This document shows positions 31,203 to 40,506 of a DNA stretch of 64,000 nucleotides, one piece after another. This DNA is from Streptomyces fodineus (GTDB lineage: Bacteria > Actinomycetota > Actinomycetes > Streptomycetales > Streptomycetaceae), in NCBI RefSeq assembly GCF_001735805.1, contig NZ_CP017248.1:5022001-5086000 (forward strand), read 5' to 3'. A program made the translations under genes and the position numbers. Below the pieces are notes generated by a model, which saw only the letters and a list, made by a program, of their open reading frames with translations, was not told the DNA's origin and ran no database searches. Each line of letters opens with the position of its first letter. Positions within the stretch are counted from its first letter, which is position 1.

Positions 31203-33872
31203 ATGAGCGAGCACCGTCGCAAACCGCCGCAGCCGCAGGGAGGCGGACGTGCCGCGGCCCGACGCGGCCAGTCCGATGCGTCCTCCGGTCGCCGTGCGGC
31301 ACCGCGAGGCGCCACCGGGTCTCCATCCGACTCCTATGGGTCCAGTTCCTATGGGTCGGGTTCCAACGGTCCGGGAGGTGAAGAGCGCCCCTACGGCGGC
31401 CGTGCAGAGGCCCGCCGGGCGGCGCAGAGAGGAAGTCGCCGCAGAGGCGCCGAGACCGCGGGCCCGGGCGGCCGGCGCGGCGGCCCCGGCGGCCCGACCG
31501 GTCCCGGGCGCGGCAGAGGCCGTACGTCAACCGCTCCCGGCAAGAAGCGGTTCATTGACTATCCCCGAGCCGGAAAGTACGGCTGGCGTCGCTGGGTGCC
31601 GTCCTGGAAGCTCGTCTCCGGGCTGTTCATCGGCTTCGTCGGCAGTCTGGTGGCGCTGGTCGGCGTCAGCTACGCGATGGTTACGATCCCCAACGAGAAC
31701 GACGCGGCCAAGTCCCAGAACAACGTCTACTACTGGGCCGACGGCTCACAGATGGTGGCGACGGGCACGGGCGTCAACCGGCAGAACGTCAGCATCGACC
31801 AGATTCCCGAGGCGATGCAGTGGGCCGTGATCTCGGCCGAGAACAAGAGCTTCTACCAGGACTCGGGCGTCGACCCCATGGGCATCATGCGCGCCGTGGT
31901 CAACATGGCGCGGGGTGGCCAGACCCAGGGTGGTTCCACGATCACCCAGCAGTACGTGAAGAACACCTATCTGAGCCAGCAGCAGACCCTCACCCGTAAG
32001 TTCAAGGAGATGTTCATCTCCATCAAGGTGGGGACGAAGCTCGACAAGAAGCAGATCCTGCAGGGTTACCTGAACACCTCGTACTTCGGCCGAGGCGCGT
32101 ACGGCATCCAGGCGGCAGCGCAGACCTACTACGGCAAGGACGCGGTGGACCTCAAGCCGAACGAGTGTGCGGTTCTCGCGGCGCTGCTCAAGGGCCCCAC
32201 GTACTTCGACCCGGCGGGCAACGCGGACCTCGACCCTTCGGCGACGCAGGCGGCCAACACGAAGCGCTCGCAGGACCGCTCGAGGTGGATTCTCGAGCAG
32301 ATGCACAACGATCACCACCTCAGCGACGCCGACTACCAGAAAGCCATCTCGAAGTACCCCATGCCCGATGGCCGCAAGGCGACCAGGGGCATGACCGGCC
32401 AGATCAGCTACCTGGTGGACACGGCGAAGAAGTACGTCCTCGCCCACTCCGACATCACGGAGGCGCAGTTCGACCAGGGCGGCTACCAGATCAAGACGAC
32501 CTTCAAGAAGGACAAGGTCAACGAGCTGAGCGCGGCCGTGAAGAAGATCCAGAAGGAACGCATCGATCCGAAGAAACGCGACCTGGACAAGTACGTCCAG
32601 TTCGGTGCGGCGTCGGTGGTGCCCAAGGACGGGGCGATCGTGGCCCTCTACGGCGGTGACGGCTACGAGAACGGCCACTTCACCAACAACGCCGACACCT
32701 CAGGTGTCCCGGTCGGTTCGACGTGGAAGCCGTTCGTGCTCGCCGCCGCCATGCAGTACGGGACCTACAAGACCTCCCCGGAGGGCCTGTCCCCGCTGAG
32801 CAAGTACAACGGCAACGACCATCTCAAGGTGCTCAACCAGGATGGATCGCCGGTCCTGACGAAGGACAACTCGGTCTTCTACCAGCGCAACGAGAGCGAC
32901 CACAAGTGGGGCTACATCACGCTGCGCAAGGCGATGGAGCAGTCCGTCAACACGCCGTTCGTCCAGCTCGGCATGGACGTGGGGCTGACGCACGTCCGTG
33001 ACGTCGCCCAGGCGTCCGGCATCCTGAAGGACAGCTTCTCCACGCTCAACCCGTCCTTCTCCATCGGCACCTCGACCCCGAGTGCGATCCGCATGGCCGA
33101 CGCGTACTCCACCTTCGCCGCGTCCGGCCAGCACACGGACCCCTATTCGGTGACCGAGGTGAAGAAGGACGGCCAGGAGCTGCCGGGCTTCACCAAGCCG
33201 AAGATCACCACGGCGATTCCGGACGACGTGGCGAACAACGTCACGGACGTTCTCCAGAACGTCATCCAGAACGGTACGGGTCAGAACGCCAAGGCCTTGG
33301 GCCGTACGGCGGCGGGCAAGACCGGTACCACCGACAGCAACAAGTCGGCCTGGTTCGTCGGCTACACCAAGCAGCTGTCCACCTCGGTGGCGATGTTCCG
33401 TGAGAACCCGAAGGACCACGAGCTGCTGTCCATGAACGGCACGGCCGGTGTCCCCTCGATCCACGGTGGCGACATCCCGACCTCGGTGTGGACCGAATAC
33501 ATGAAGGCCGCGCTGAAGAACCAGAACGATCCCGGCTTCCCGCAGGCCACCGAGATCGGCAAGGTCCAGGACGAGGCGGGTGCCCCGACCCCGACCCCGA
33601 CTCCCAGCATCACGCCGAGCCCGTCGCCGAGCAGCTCGCCGAGCCCGTCGCCCAGCAACACATCCCCGTCTCCGTCCCCGTCGGCGAGCGACACCTGCCA
33701 GTGGAGTTGGACCAACAACTGCAATGGCAACGGTGGCGGCAACGGCGGCACGGGCCAGGGTGGTACCGGTGGAGGCCCGAATCCGACGCCCTCCGTCACC
33801 GATACGACGGGGACCGGTGGCAACACCAGAGGCAACGGCAATGGAGGCATCTTCGGAGGTCAGAAGGGTTAG
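31203..33872 (+). CDS. Class A penicillin-binding protein (bifunctional PG synthase)
   Basis: Polymerises and cross-links peptidoglycan. 889 residues from ATG 31203 after a GAGGAG site. There is a ~115-residue Gly/Arg/Ser-rich cytoplasmic N terminus and a membrane helix (LVSGLFIGFVGSLVALVGVSY). The GT51 transglycosylase shows SAENKSFYQDSGVD, GGSTITQQYVKN and LNTSYFGRGAYGIQAAAQ. The transpeptidase shows the active-site serine in GSTWKPF and the KTG box in AAGKTGTTDSNKSAW. The C-terminal tail is a long Pro/Ser/Thr then Gly/Asn low-complexity stretch with SPSPS repeats. Confidence 0.95.
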   Translation: MSEHRRKPPQPQGGGRAAARRGQSDASSGRRAAPRGATGSPSDSYGSSSYGSGSNGPGGEERPYGGRAEARRAAQRGSRRRGAETAGPGGRRGGPGGPTGPGRGRGRTSTAPGKKRFIDYPRAGKYGWRRWVPSWKLVSGLFIGFVGSLVALVGVSYAMVTIPNENDAAKSQNNVYYWADGSQMVATGTGVNRQNVSIDQIPEAMQWAVISAENKSFYQDSGVDPMGIMRAVVNMARGGQTQGGSTITQQYVKNTYLSQQQTLTRKFKEMFISIKVGTKLDKKQILQGYLNTSYFGRGAYGIQAAAQTYYGKDAVDLKPNECAVLAALLKGPTYFDPAGNADLDPSATQAANTKRSQDRSRWILEQMHNDHHLSDADYQKAISKYPMPDGRKATRGMTGQISYLVDTAKKYVLAHSDITEAQFDQGGYQIKTTFKKDKVNELSAAVKKIQKERIDPKKRDLDKYVQFGAASVVPKDGAIVALYGGDGYENGHFTNNADTSGVPVGSTWKPFVLAAAMQYGTYKTSPEGLSPLSKYNGNDHLKVLNQDGSPVLTKDNSVFYQRNESDHKWGYITLRKAMEQSVNTPFVQLGMDVGLTHVRDVAQASGILKDSFSTLNPSFSIGTSTPSAIRMADAYSTFAASGQHTDPYSVTEVKKDGQELPGFTKPKITTAIPDDVANNVTDVLQNVIQNGTGQNAKALGRTAAGKTGTTDSNKSAWFVGYTKQLSTSVAMFRENPKDHELLSMNGTAGVPSIHGGDIPTSVWTEYMKAALKNQNDPGFPQATEIGKVQDEAGAPTPTPTPSITPSPSPSSSPSPSPSNTSPSPSPSASDTCQWSWTNNCNGNGGGNGGTGQGGTGGGPNPTPSVTDTTGTGGNTRGNGNGGIFGGQKG

Positions 33873-33916
33873 CCCCCGAGCCTGACCGGTTGGCGCCCCT
33901 TTCGCCCACCGCGGGT

Positions 33917-33930
33917 GTTTCACGTGAAAC
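33917..33930. other. parS: parS site (perfect)
   Basis: Exact GTTTCACGTGAAAC, 45 bp past the PBP stop and directly before the terminator hairpin. Confidence 0.93.
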
Positions 33931-33932
33931 AT

Positions 33933-33963
33933 GGGCCGCCGCACCCACCAGGTGCGGCGGCCC
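33933..33963 (+). terminator. Hairpin terminator after the PBP gene
   Basis: A perfect 13-bp stem GGGCCGCCGCACC with its complement and a five-base loop, placed just after the parS site. Confidence 0.8.
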
Positions 33964-34001
33964 TCGGCGTTTTCCCAGACAGGTACGGCAGGATGTTCCC
34001 C

Positions 34002-35546
34002 ATGCCCAGTGCAGAGATGACGCCCGCGAGCATGCACGAGCCCGAGCTCGTGCGGCCCGCCGCGGCAGAACCGGTGCGGCCGACCAGTGAGGATGAGATC
34101 GCCCGGGCCGGCAGTGAGCTGATCGGTGGTCCTCTGGGGCGGCGCGCGCTGCTCGGGACCTCCTGGTGGACCCCCGTACGGGTCGTTGCGCTCGTGGCGA
34201 TCGGCATGTTCGCCCTCGGCCTGGTCCAGAAGGCGCCCTGCTACCACAGCTCCTGGTTCTTCGGCGCGAGCAGTCAGTACACGCGCGCCTGCTACTCGGA
34301 CATCCCGCACCTCTACCAGGGCCGCGGCTTCGCGGACCACCTCGTGCCGTACTTCGACAAGCTCCCGGACGACATGTCCGGCGGCATGGGCTACCTCGAA
34401 TACCCGGTACTGACCGGTGTGTTCATGGAGGTGGCGTCCTGGCTGACCCCGCACAGCGGCACACTTCAGCGCCAGGAGCAGTGGTACTGGTTCGTCAACG
34501 CCGGAATGCTGATGGTGTGTGCGGCCGTCATCGCCGTCTGCGTGGCCCGCACCCACAGCCGGCGCCCCTGGGACGGCCTGCTGGTCGCCCTGTCGCCCGC
34601 CCTCCTGCTCACCGCGACGATCAACTGGGACCTGCTCGCGGTGGCGTTCACGGCCGCCGCGATGCTGATGTGGTCCAGGAGCCGTCCCGTCGCCTTCGGC
34701 GTCCTCCTGGGGCTCGCCACGGCAGCCAAGCTCTACCCGGTGTTCCTGCTGGGTCCGTTGCTCGTGCTGTGCTGGCGGGCCGGCAAGTGGCGGGAGTACG
34801 CCCAGGCTGTGGGCAGCACGGTGATCGCCTGGCTCGTGGTGAACCTGCCTGTGATGCTCTTCGCCTTCCAGGGCTGGTCGAAGTTCTACACGTTCAGCCA
34901 GGAACGCGGCGTCGACTTCGGCTCGTTCTGGCTGATCTGGGCGCAGAACTCCAGCAACCCGCCCGGCACCGGCTTCGTGAACACCGCGGCCATGGTGCTG
35001 GTGATCCTGTCGTTCCTCGGCATCGCCGCCCTGACGTTCACCGCCCCACGCCGGCCGCGCTTCGCCCAGCTGGCCTTCTTGATCGTGGCGGCCTTCATCC
35101 TCACCAACAAGGTCTACTCCCCGCAGTACGTGCTGTGGCTGGTGCCGCTGGCGGTCCTCGCCCGGCCCAAGTGGCGGGACTTCCTGATCTGGCAGGCGTG
35201 CGAGGTGGCGTACTTCCTGGGTATCTGGATGTTCCTCGCCTACACGACCAGCGGAGAAGCCCACAAGGGCCTTCCGGCGCACGGCTATCACTGGTCGATC
35301 GTGCTGCACCTGGTGGGCACGCTGTACCTGTGTGCCGTCGTCGTACGTGACATCCTCATGCCGGAGCGGGACGTGGTGCGCCGGTCGGGCGACGACGACC
35401 CCTCGGGCGGGGTGCTCGACGGGGCGCAGGACGTCTTCGTGATGGGCGCGGCGGCTCATCCCCCGCGGCACGCCGCCCACTTCGAGGGGACTCAGGTGGA
35501 CTGGGGAAGGCCCGTTCCGCCCTCGCTCGAAGACCGTTCGCTGTGA
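34002..35546 (+). CDS. GT87 family membrane glycosyltransferase
   Basis: 514 residues with about 10 hydrophobic helices, similar to DUF2029/GT87 polyprenol-phosphate-mannose-dependent mannosyltransferases. Visible features are the early extracytoplasmic loop with CYSDIPHLYQGRG and FFGASSQYTRA, the helix pair around LLTATINWDLLAVAF, and TNKVYSPQYVLWLVPLAVL. The acceptor cannot be read from sequence. The chosen start is ATG 34002 (MPSAEMTPASMHEPE); ATG 33993 and ATG 34017 are alternatives. Frames reaching back to 33915 start inside parS and are rejected. It lies between cell-wall genes, which suggests a wall or lipoglycan role. Confidence 0.85.
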   Translation: MPSAEMTPASMHEPELVRPAAAEPVRPTSEDEIARAGSELIGGPLGRRALLGTSWWTPVRVVALVAIGMFALGLVQKAPCYHSSWFFGASSQYTRACYSDIPHLYQGRGFADHLVPYFDKLPDDMSGGMGYLEYPVLTGVFMEVASWLTPHSGTLQRQEQWYWFVNAGMLMVCAAVIAVCVARTHSRRPWDGLLVALSPALLLTATINWDLLAVAFTAAAMLMWSRSRPVAFGVLLGLATAAKLYPVFLLGPLLVLCWRAGKWREYAQAVGSTVIAWLVVNLPVMLFAFQGWSKFYTFSQERGVDFGSFWLIWAQNSSNPPGTGFVNTAAMVLVILSFLGIAALTFTAPRRPRFAQLAFLIVAAFILTNKVYSPQYVLWLVPLAVLARPKWRDFLIWQACEVAYFLGIWMFLAYTTSGEAHKGLPAHGYHWSIVLHLVGTLYLCAVVVRDILMPERDVVRRSGDDDPSGGVLDGAQDVFVMGAAAHPPRHAAHFEGTQVDWGRPVPPSLEDRSL

Positions 35547-35575
35547 GCGAACGCGTCCTCGGAAGGCCATGAAGA

Positions 35576-35606
35576 AGGCCGTACCCGCATCCTGCGGGTA
35601 CGGCCT
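35576..35606. terminator. Bidirectional hairpin between GT87 and alr-like gene
   Basis: A perfect 14-bp stem AGGCCGTACCCGCA with its complement and a three-base loop, flanked by GAAGA and CTTC, between convergent stops. Confidence 0.85.
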
Positions 35607-35627
35607 CTTCGCTGCTCCGGTCCAGGC

Positions 35628-36659
35628 TCAGTGATCCACGAGCCGGTCGAACTGCGTGGTGGTGTGCCGCAGATGGGCCACCAGCTCGTCGCCCACCTTC
35701 GGCTCGGGGGCGTCCGAGGGGACGAACAGGATCGACACCTGCATGTGCGGCGGCTCGGCGAACCAGCGCTGCTTGCCGCCCCAGACGAACGGAGAAAGGT
35801 TCCGGTTGACCGTGGCGAGGCCGGCCCGTGCGACGCCCTTGGCGCGCGGCATGACGCCGTGCAGGGCCTTCGGGGCCTCCAGGCCCACCCCGTGCGACGT
35901 ACCGCCCGCCACGACCACCAGGAAGCCGTCGGAGGCCGCCTTCTGCTGCCGGTAGCCGAACCGGTCGCCCTTGGACACGCGCGTGACGTCCAGGACGGCA
36001 CCGCGGTACTGGGTGGCCTCGTGGTCCCCCAGCCACAGCCGCGTGCCGATGCGGGCACGGAACAGGGTCTGCGGGAACTGCTGCTGGAGGCGGGCGAGTT
36101 CATCGGCCTTGAGGTGGCTGACGAACATCGTGTGCAGCGGCAGCCGGGCCGCGCGCAGCCGGTCCATCCAGCCGATGACCTCCTCGACGGCGTCCGAGCC
36201 GTCGGTGCGATCCAGCGGCAGATGGATGGCGAAGCCCTCCAGCCGGACGTTCTCTATGGCCTGGTGCAGCTGGGGCAGGTCCTGCTCGCTGATGCCGTGG
36301 CGCTTCATCGAGGACATCACCTCGATGACGACGCGCGCGCCGACGAGGCCGTACACGCCGTCGATCGACGACACCGAGCGCACCACCCGGTCGGGCAGCG
36401 GCACGGGCTCCTCGCCGCGCCGGTACGGCGTCAGCACCAGCAGGTCACCGCCGAAGAAGTCCTTGATGCGCGCGGCCTCGTAGGTCGTGCCGACGGCGAG
36501 CAGGTCCGCACCGAGTCGCGTGGCCTCCTCGGCCAGCCGTTCGTGCCCGAAGCCGTAGCCGTTGCCCTTGCAGACCGGGACGAGACCCGGGAACTGCTCC
36601 TGCACGTGCTTGTGGTGCGCCCGCCAGCGCGCGGTGTCGACGTAGAGCGTGAGCGCCAT
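35628..36659 (-). CDS. Alanine racemase-like PLP protein
   Basis: 343 residues with the N-terminal PLP barrel of fold-type III. The PLP lysine motif PVCKGNGYGFGHERLAEEA is clear, as are FAIHLPLDRTDGSD and the C-terminal VVVAGGTSHGVGLEAPKAL. The usual alanine-racemase GYADG block is replaced by GGTSHG, and I cannot find a clear equivalent of the catalytic tyrosine loop. Ordinary alanine racemase activity is therefore doubtful. It is 83 bp downstream of femX in the same direction and probably co-expressed, so a role with peptidoglycan amino acids is plausible. It may act on another amino acid. Confidence 0.75.
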   Translation of the reverse strand: MALTLYVDTARWRAHHKHVQEQFPGLVPVCKGNGYGFGHERLAEEATRLGADLLAVGTTYEAARIKDFFGGDLLVLTPYRRGEEPVPLPDRVVRSVSSIDGVYGLVGARVVIEVMSSMKRHGISEQDLPQLHQAIENVRLEGFAIHLPLDRTDGSDAVEEVIGWMDRLRAARLPLHTMFVSHLKADELARLQQQFPQTLFRARIGTRLWLGDHEATQYRGAVLDVTRVSKGDRFGYRQQKAASDGFLVVVAGGTSHGVGLEAPKALHGVMPRAKGVARAGLATVNRNLSPFVWGGKQRWFAEPPHMQVSILFVPSDAPEPKVGDELVAHLRHTTTQFDRLVDH

Positions 36660-36742
36660 GGCCGGACCCGGAACCTTTCTCGTGGCTGCGGTGTATCGCA
36701 GATGTGAAAGCTGTGGAGCCTATCGAATCAAACGCCCGCGGT

Positions 36743-37864
36743 TCAGCGGCGCGACATGTAGATGTCGAGCGCCTTGTGGAGCAGCTTGTTCAGCGGGAAG
36801 TCCCACTCGCCGAGGTACTCGGCAGCCTGCCCGCCCGTGCCGACCTTGAACTGGATCAGGCCGAACAGATGGTCCGTCTCGTCCAGCGAGTCGGAGATGC
36901 CGCGCAGGTCGTAGACGGTGGCGCCGAGCGCGTAGGCGTCGCGCAGCATCCGCCACTGCATCGCGTTCGAGGGCCGGACCTCACGGCCGATGTTGTCGGA
37001 GGCGCCGTAGGAGTACCAGACGTGCCCGCCGACGATCAGCATCGTCGCTGCCGAAAGGTTCACGCCGTTGTGGCGGGCGAAGTACAGCCGCATCCGGTTC
37101 GGGTCCTCGGTGTTGAGGGCCGTCCACATGCGCTGGAAGTACGACAGCGGGCGGGGCCGGAAGTGGTCGCGCACAGCGGTGATCTCGTACAGCCGCTGCC
37201 ACTCGGCCAGGTCCTGGTAGCCGCCCTGGACGACCTCGACGCCGGCCTTCTCGGCCTTCTTGATGTTGCGCCGCCACAGCTGGTTGAAGTTCTTGTGGAC
37301 CTCTTCCAGGGAACGGTTCGCCAGCGGCACCTGATAGACGTAGCGCGGCTGTACGTCACCGAAGCCGGCGCCGCCGTCCTCGCCCTGCTGCCAGCCCATA
37401 CGGCGCAGCTTGTCGGCCACCTCGAAGGCGCGCGGCTCGATGAAGTCGGCCTCCAGGTCGCGCAGACGCTTGACGTCCTGGTCCTGGATGCCCTTCTTGA
37501 TGGTCTCGGCGTTCCAGCGCCGGATGATCACCGGCGGGCCCATCTTCACGGAGAACGCGCCCTGCTGCTTCAGGTGCGCCAGCATCGGCTGGATCCAGTC
37601 GTCCAGATTCGGCGCGAACCAGTTGATGACCGGGCCCTCGGGGAGATAGGCGAGGTATCGCTTGATCTTGGGCAGCTGGCGGTAGAGGACCAGGCCCGCG
37701 CCGACCATCTCGCCGGTGCGGTCGTCGAACCAGCCGAGGTTCTCGGATCGCCACTCCGCCTTGACATCGGCCCAGGCCGGGACCTGCATGTGGCTAGCCG
37801 CCGGCAGGCTCTGGATGTATGCCAGATGCTGTTCGCGGCTGATGGTCCTCAGGGTCAGGCTCAT
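36743..37864 (-). CDS. femX: FemX-type peptidoglycan bridge aminoacyltransferase
   Basis: FemABX family enzyme that uses glycyl-tRNA to add glycine to the LL-diaminopimelate side chain of peptidoglycan precursor. In S. coelicolor the gene in this location is femX and is essential unless replaced by vanK-related changes. 373 residues from ATG 37864 (MSLTLRTISREQHLA). Twin GNAT-like folds with conserved FNQLWRRNIKKAEKAG, LSAATMLIVGGHVWYSYGASD and VYDLRGISDSLDETD. The alanine-racemase-like gene follows it. Confidence 0.92.
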   Translation of the reverse strand: MSLTLRTISREQHLAYIQSLPAASHMQVPAWADVKAEWRSENLGWFDDRTGEMVGAGLVLYRQLPKIKRYLAYLPEGPVINWFAPNLDDWIQPMLAHLKQQGAFSVKMGPPVIIRRWNAETIKKGIQDQDVKRLRDLEADFIEPRAFEVADKLRRMGWQQGEDGGAGFGDVQPRYVYQVPLANRSLEEVHKNFNQLWRRNIKKAEKAGVEVVQGGYQDLAEWQRLYEITAVRDHFRPRPLSYFQRMWTALNTEDPNRMRLYFARHNGVNLSAATMLIVGGHVWYSYGASDNIGREVRPSNAMQWRMLRDAYALGATVYDLRGISDSLDETDHLFGLIQFKVGTGGQAAEYLGEWDFPLNKLLHKALDIYMSRR

Positions 37865-38044
37865 GTCGGGGCGCTCCTCGGGCTGGTGTGTCCCCATGGG
37901 TACAGGGGCTCCGGCTCTCGCGCCGAAGCCTACTGCGCCGTGCGAGCGCCCCGACTGGGCGTACGTGACCTTCGCCCCGGCCGGATGCGCGACCGGGGCG
38001 GTCCGTGGGGTTCGACGGGTGTCGGGCGGACGCCCGTCGGGCGG

Positions 38045-38362
38045 TCAGCGGCCGATGAGTCCGCCGAACAGTCCGCCGTGCGCCATGCCGATCAGGAAAC
38101 CGACCCCCGCGGCGCCGAGACCCAGGATCAGGCCGAAGCGCTCCCGTGTGGTCACCGAGATCCACTGTCCGTAGATACCGACCACAAGCCCCACCAGCCC
38201 TGTCCAGGAGGTCAGCAGGTGGAGGCCGTGGAAGAACGACGTGATGAAGGACAGCAGGCCGAGCACGAGCGTGCCCGCCATGAGTGCGTCCTGAAGCGGA
38301 CGGCGCTTGCCGTCCGTGGCGAAGAGGGAACCGGCGACGTTGGGATGCAATGCCTGTGCCAT
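38045..38362 (-). CDS. Small three-helix membrane protein
   Basis: 105 residues from ATG 38362, chosen for its strong GGAGGTG site. Three hydrophobic segments (LMAGTLVLGLLSFITSFF, LTSWTGLVGLVVGIYGQW, FGLILGLGAAGVGFLIGM) predict an integral membrane protein. I do not recognise a functional family. It lies between femX and the rpsF operon, is conserved in this position in Streptomyces, and diverges from rpsF. Confidence 0.78.
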   Translation of the reverse strand: MAQALHPNVAGSLFATDGKRRPLQDALMAGTLVLGLLSFITSFFHGLHLLTSWTGLVGLVVGIYGQWISVTTRERFGLILGLGAAGVGFLIGMAHGGLFGGLIGR

Positions 38363-38631
38363 GGGCACCTCCTGCGGAAGGCGGCGCATAGTAGCGCCGT
38401 ACACACCCGACGTGTACAGAGTGACGGTCCTCACGGCCGGATTTCAACCGGAAGCGGGTGTGCGGGTAGTCTGTACCGTCTGCACCGGTGTCTGCCCACA
38501 CCTGCTCAGGTAACACTGCGGGATCCTCAGGGGTCCGATTGTCAGTGGCGGCCGATACCGTTGCGTACGCATCACAACCCTCCTGCCACGGAACGACCGT
38601 GGCCGCTGAGTCCAAAGGAGGTGGGTTCCAC

Positions 38632-38922
38632 ATGCGTCACTACGAGGTGATGGTCATCCTCGACCCCGATCTCGAGGAGCGTGCTGTCTCCCCGCTGATC
38701 GAGAACTTCCTGTCCGTCGTCCGTGACGGCGGCGGCAAGGTTGAGAAGGTCGACACCTGGGGCCGTCGTCGTCTCGCCTACGAGATCAAGAAGAAGCCCG
38801 AGGGCATCTACTCGGTCATCGACCTGCAGGCCGAGCCTGCGGTCGTCAAGGAGCTCGACCGCCAGATGAACCTGAACGAGTCGGTCCTCCGGACCAAGGT
38901 CCTCCGCCCCGAGATGCACTGA
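38632..38922 (+). CDS. rpsF: 30S ribosomal protein S6
   Basis: 96 residues from ATG 38632, preceded by a full AAAGGAGGTG ribosome site. MRHYEVMVILDPDLEERAV and WGRRRLAYEIKKKPEGIYSV match S6. First gene of the conserved rpsF-ssb-rpsR-rplI operon. Confidence 0.97.
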   Translation: MRHYEVMVILDPDLEERAVSPLIENFLSVVRDGGGKVEKVDTWGRRRLAYEIKKKPEGIYSVIDLQAEPAVVKELDRQMNLNESVLRTKVLRPEMH

Positions 38923-39000
38923 GCCTTCGCGCTCAGCTGATCTCGGGATTCGAGTAGCAGCACCAAGCAGCCAGCAGCAAACCCGCCGAGAGGTTCCCCC

Positions 39001-39591
39001 ATGGCAGGCGAGACCGTCATCACGGTCATCGGCAATCTTGTCGACGACCCCGAGCTGCGCTTCACCCCGTCCGGTGCGGCAGTCGCGAAGTTCCGTGTCG
39101 CGTCCACTCCCCGCACCTTCGACCGTCAGACGAACGAGTGGAAGGACGGCGAGAGCCTGTTCCTGACCTGCTCGGTCTGGCGTCAGGCGGCGGAGAACGT
39201 CGCCGAGTCGCTCCAGCGAGGCATGCGCGTCATCGTGCAGGGCCGGCTGAAGCAGCGGTCCTACGAGGACCGCGAGGGCGTCAAGCGCACGGTCTACGAG
39301 CTGGACGTCGAGGAAGTCGGCCCCAGCCTGCGCAACGCCACGGCCAAGGTCACCAAGACCGCCGGTGGCGCTCGCAGTGGCCAGGGCGGTTACGGCGGCG
39401 GTGGCGGCCAGGGTGGCGGCGGCTGGGGCGGAGGCCCCGGTGGCGGCCAGCAGGGCGGCGGCGCTCCGGCCGACGACCCGTGGGCGACCGGCGCTCCCGC
39501 CGGTGGCAACCAGGGCGGCGGCCAGGCTGGCGGTGGCTGGGGCGGAGGCTCCGGCGGCGGTGGCGGCTACTCGGACGAGCCCCCCTTCTAG
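39001..39591 (+). CDS. ssb: Single-stranded DNA-binding protein
   Basis: 196 residues. The N-terminal ~110 form the OB fold (MAGETVITVIGNLVDDPELR, LTCSVWRQAAENVAESLQRG, RVIVQGRLKQRSYED). The C-terminal linker is Gly/Gln-rich with GGGGQGGGGWGG-type repeats and ends in the acidic tip SDEPPF that recruits partner proteins. This is the essential SSB, given its location in the ribosomal operon. A UUCG hairpin follows before rpsR. Confidence 0.97.
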   Translation: MAGETVITVIGNLVDDPELRFTPSGAAVAKFRVASTPRTFDRQTNEWKDGESLFLTCSVWRQAAENVAESLQRGMRVIVQGRLKQRSYEDREGVKRTVYELDVEEVGPSLRNATAKVTKTAGGARSGQGGYGGGGGQGGGGWGGGPGGGQQGGGAPADDPWATGAPAGGNQGGGQAGGGWGGGSGGGGGYSDEPPF

Positions 39592-39601
39592 GCCTAGATT
39601 C

Positions 39602-39619
39602 CCGGTCCTTCGGGACCGG
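39602..39619 (+). terminator. UUCG hairpin between ssb and rpsR
   Basis: CCGGTCC-TTCG-GGACCGG, a seven-bp stem with a stable tetraloop, 10 bp after the ssb stop. It is probably an attenuator or processing site rather than a full stop, because rpsR and rplI follow in the same operon. Confidence 0.6.
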
Positions 39620-39673
39620 CCTGGTCCAGGGTGGGTCGTACCCCAAACTTCTTGATCACACAGGAGAAACACC

Positions 39674-39910
39674 ATGGCGAAGCCGCCTGTGCGCAAGCCG
39701 AAGAAGAAGGTCTGCGCTTTCTGCAAGGACAAGGTCACGTACGTGGACTACAAGGACACGAACATGCTGCGGAAGTTCATTTCCGACCGCGGCAAGATCC
39801 GTGCCCGCCGCGTGACCGGCAACTGCACGCAGCACCAGCGTGACGTCGCCACGGCCGTCAAGAACAGCCGTGAGATGGCGCTGCTGCCCTACACGTCCAC
39901 CGCGCGCTAA
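39674..39910 (+). CDS. rpsR: 30S ribosomal protein S18 (zinc-binding type)
   Basis: 78 residues from ATG 39674 after an AGGAGA site. The N-terminal CAFC and the later NCTQHQ supply cysteine/histidine ligands, so this is the C+ (zinc) form. Streptomyces often encode a second, cysteine-free S18 elsewhere under Zur control. Normal length; sits between ssb and rplI. Confidence 0.96.
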   Translation: MAKPPVRKPKKKVCAFCKDKVTYVDYKDTNMLRKFISDRGKIRARRVTGNCTQHQRDVATAVKNSREMALLPYTSTAR

Positions 39911-39928
39911 GGGAAGGGTGACCGACAC

Positions 39929-40375
39929 ATGAAGATCATCCTCACCCACGAGGTCTCCGGCCTCGGTGCCGCTGGCGACGTCGTCGACGTCAAGGACGGC
40001 TACGCTCGCAACTACCTCATCCCGCGGAAGTTCGCTATCCGCTGGACCAAGGGTGGCGAGAAGGACGTCGAGCAGATCCGCCGCGCCCGCAAGATCCACG
40101 AGATCCAGACCATCGAGCAGGCCAACGCTGTGAAGGCCCAGCTCGAAGGCGTCAAGGTCCGTCTGGCCGTCCGCTCCGGCGACGCCGGTCGTCTCTTCGG
40201 TTCCGTCACCCCGGCCGACATCGCGTCCGCGATCAAGGCTTCCGGTGGCCCCGAGGTCGACAAGCGCCGCATCGAGCTGTCCGCCCCGATCAAGACCCTG
40301 GGCGCCCACGAGACGTCCGTGCGTCTGCACCCCGAGGTTGCCGCCAAGGTCAACATCGAGGTCGTCGCGGCGTGA
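39929..40375 (+). CDS. rplI: 50S ribosomal protein L9
   Basis: 148 residues from ATG 39929. MKIILTHEVSGLGAAGDVV and the signature DGYARNYLIPRKFAI are typical, with the long central helix and C-terminal domain (LFGSVTPADIASAI). Last gene of the operon; a strong hairpin follows within 60 bp. Confidence 0.97.
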   Translation: MKIILTHEVSGLGAAGDVVDVKDGYARNYLIPRKFAIRWTKGGEKDVEQIRRARKIHEIQTIEQANAVKAQLEGVKVRLAVRSGDAGRLFGSVTPADIASAIKASGGPEVDKRRIELSAPIKTLGAHETSVRLHPEVAAKVNIEVVAA

Positions 40376-40401
40376 CGCTGCGCTCGGCTTGAGCAGCTGA
40401 G

Positions 40402-40433
40402 AGAAGGGCCGGCCCTCGCGGGGCGGCCCTTCT
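40402..40433 (+). terminator. Hairpin terminator after rplI
   Basis: A 13-bp stem starting AGAAGGGCC with one bulged G, a five-base loop, then TTC. It lies between convergent rplI and the MATE gene. Confidence 0.75.
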
Positions 40434-40472
40434 TCGCGCTCGGCATCGGCATTCGCTGCACAGACGCGGCAT

Positions 40473-40486
40473 GTTTCACGTGAAAC
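40473..40486. other. parS: parS site (perfect)
   Basis: Exact GTTTCACGTGAAAC in the rplI-MATE convergent gap, 40 bp past the terminator. Confidence 0.93.
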
Positions 40487-40506
40487 CGGTACGTCTGTGG
40501 ATCTCC

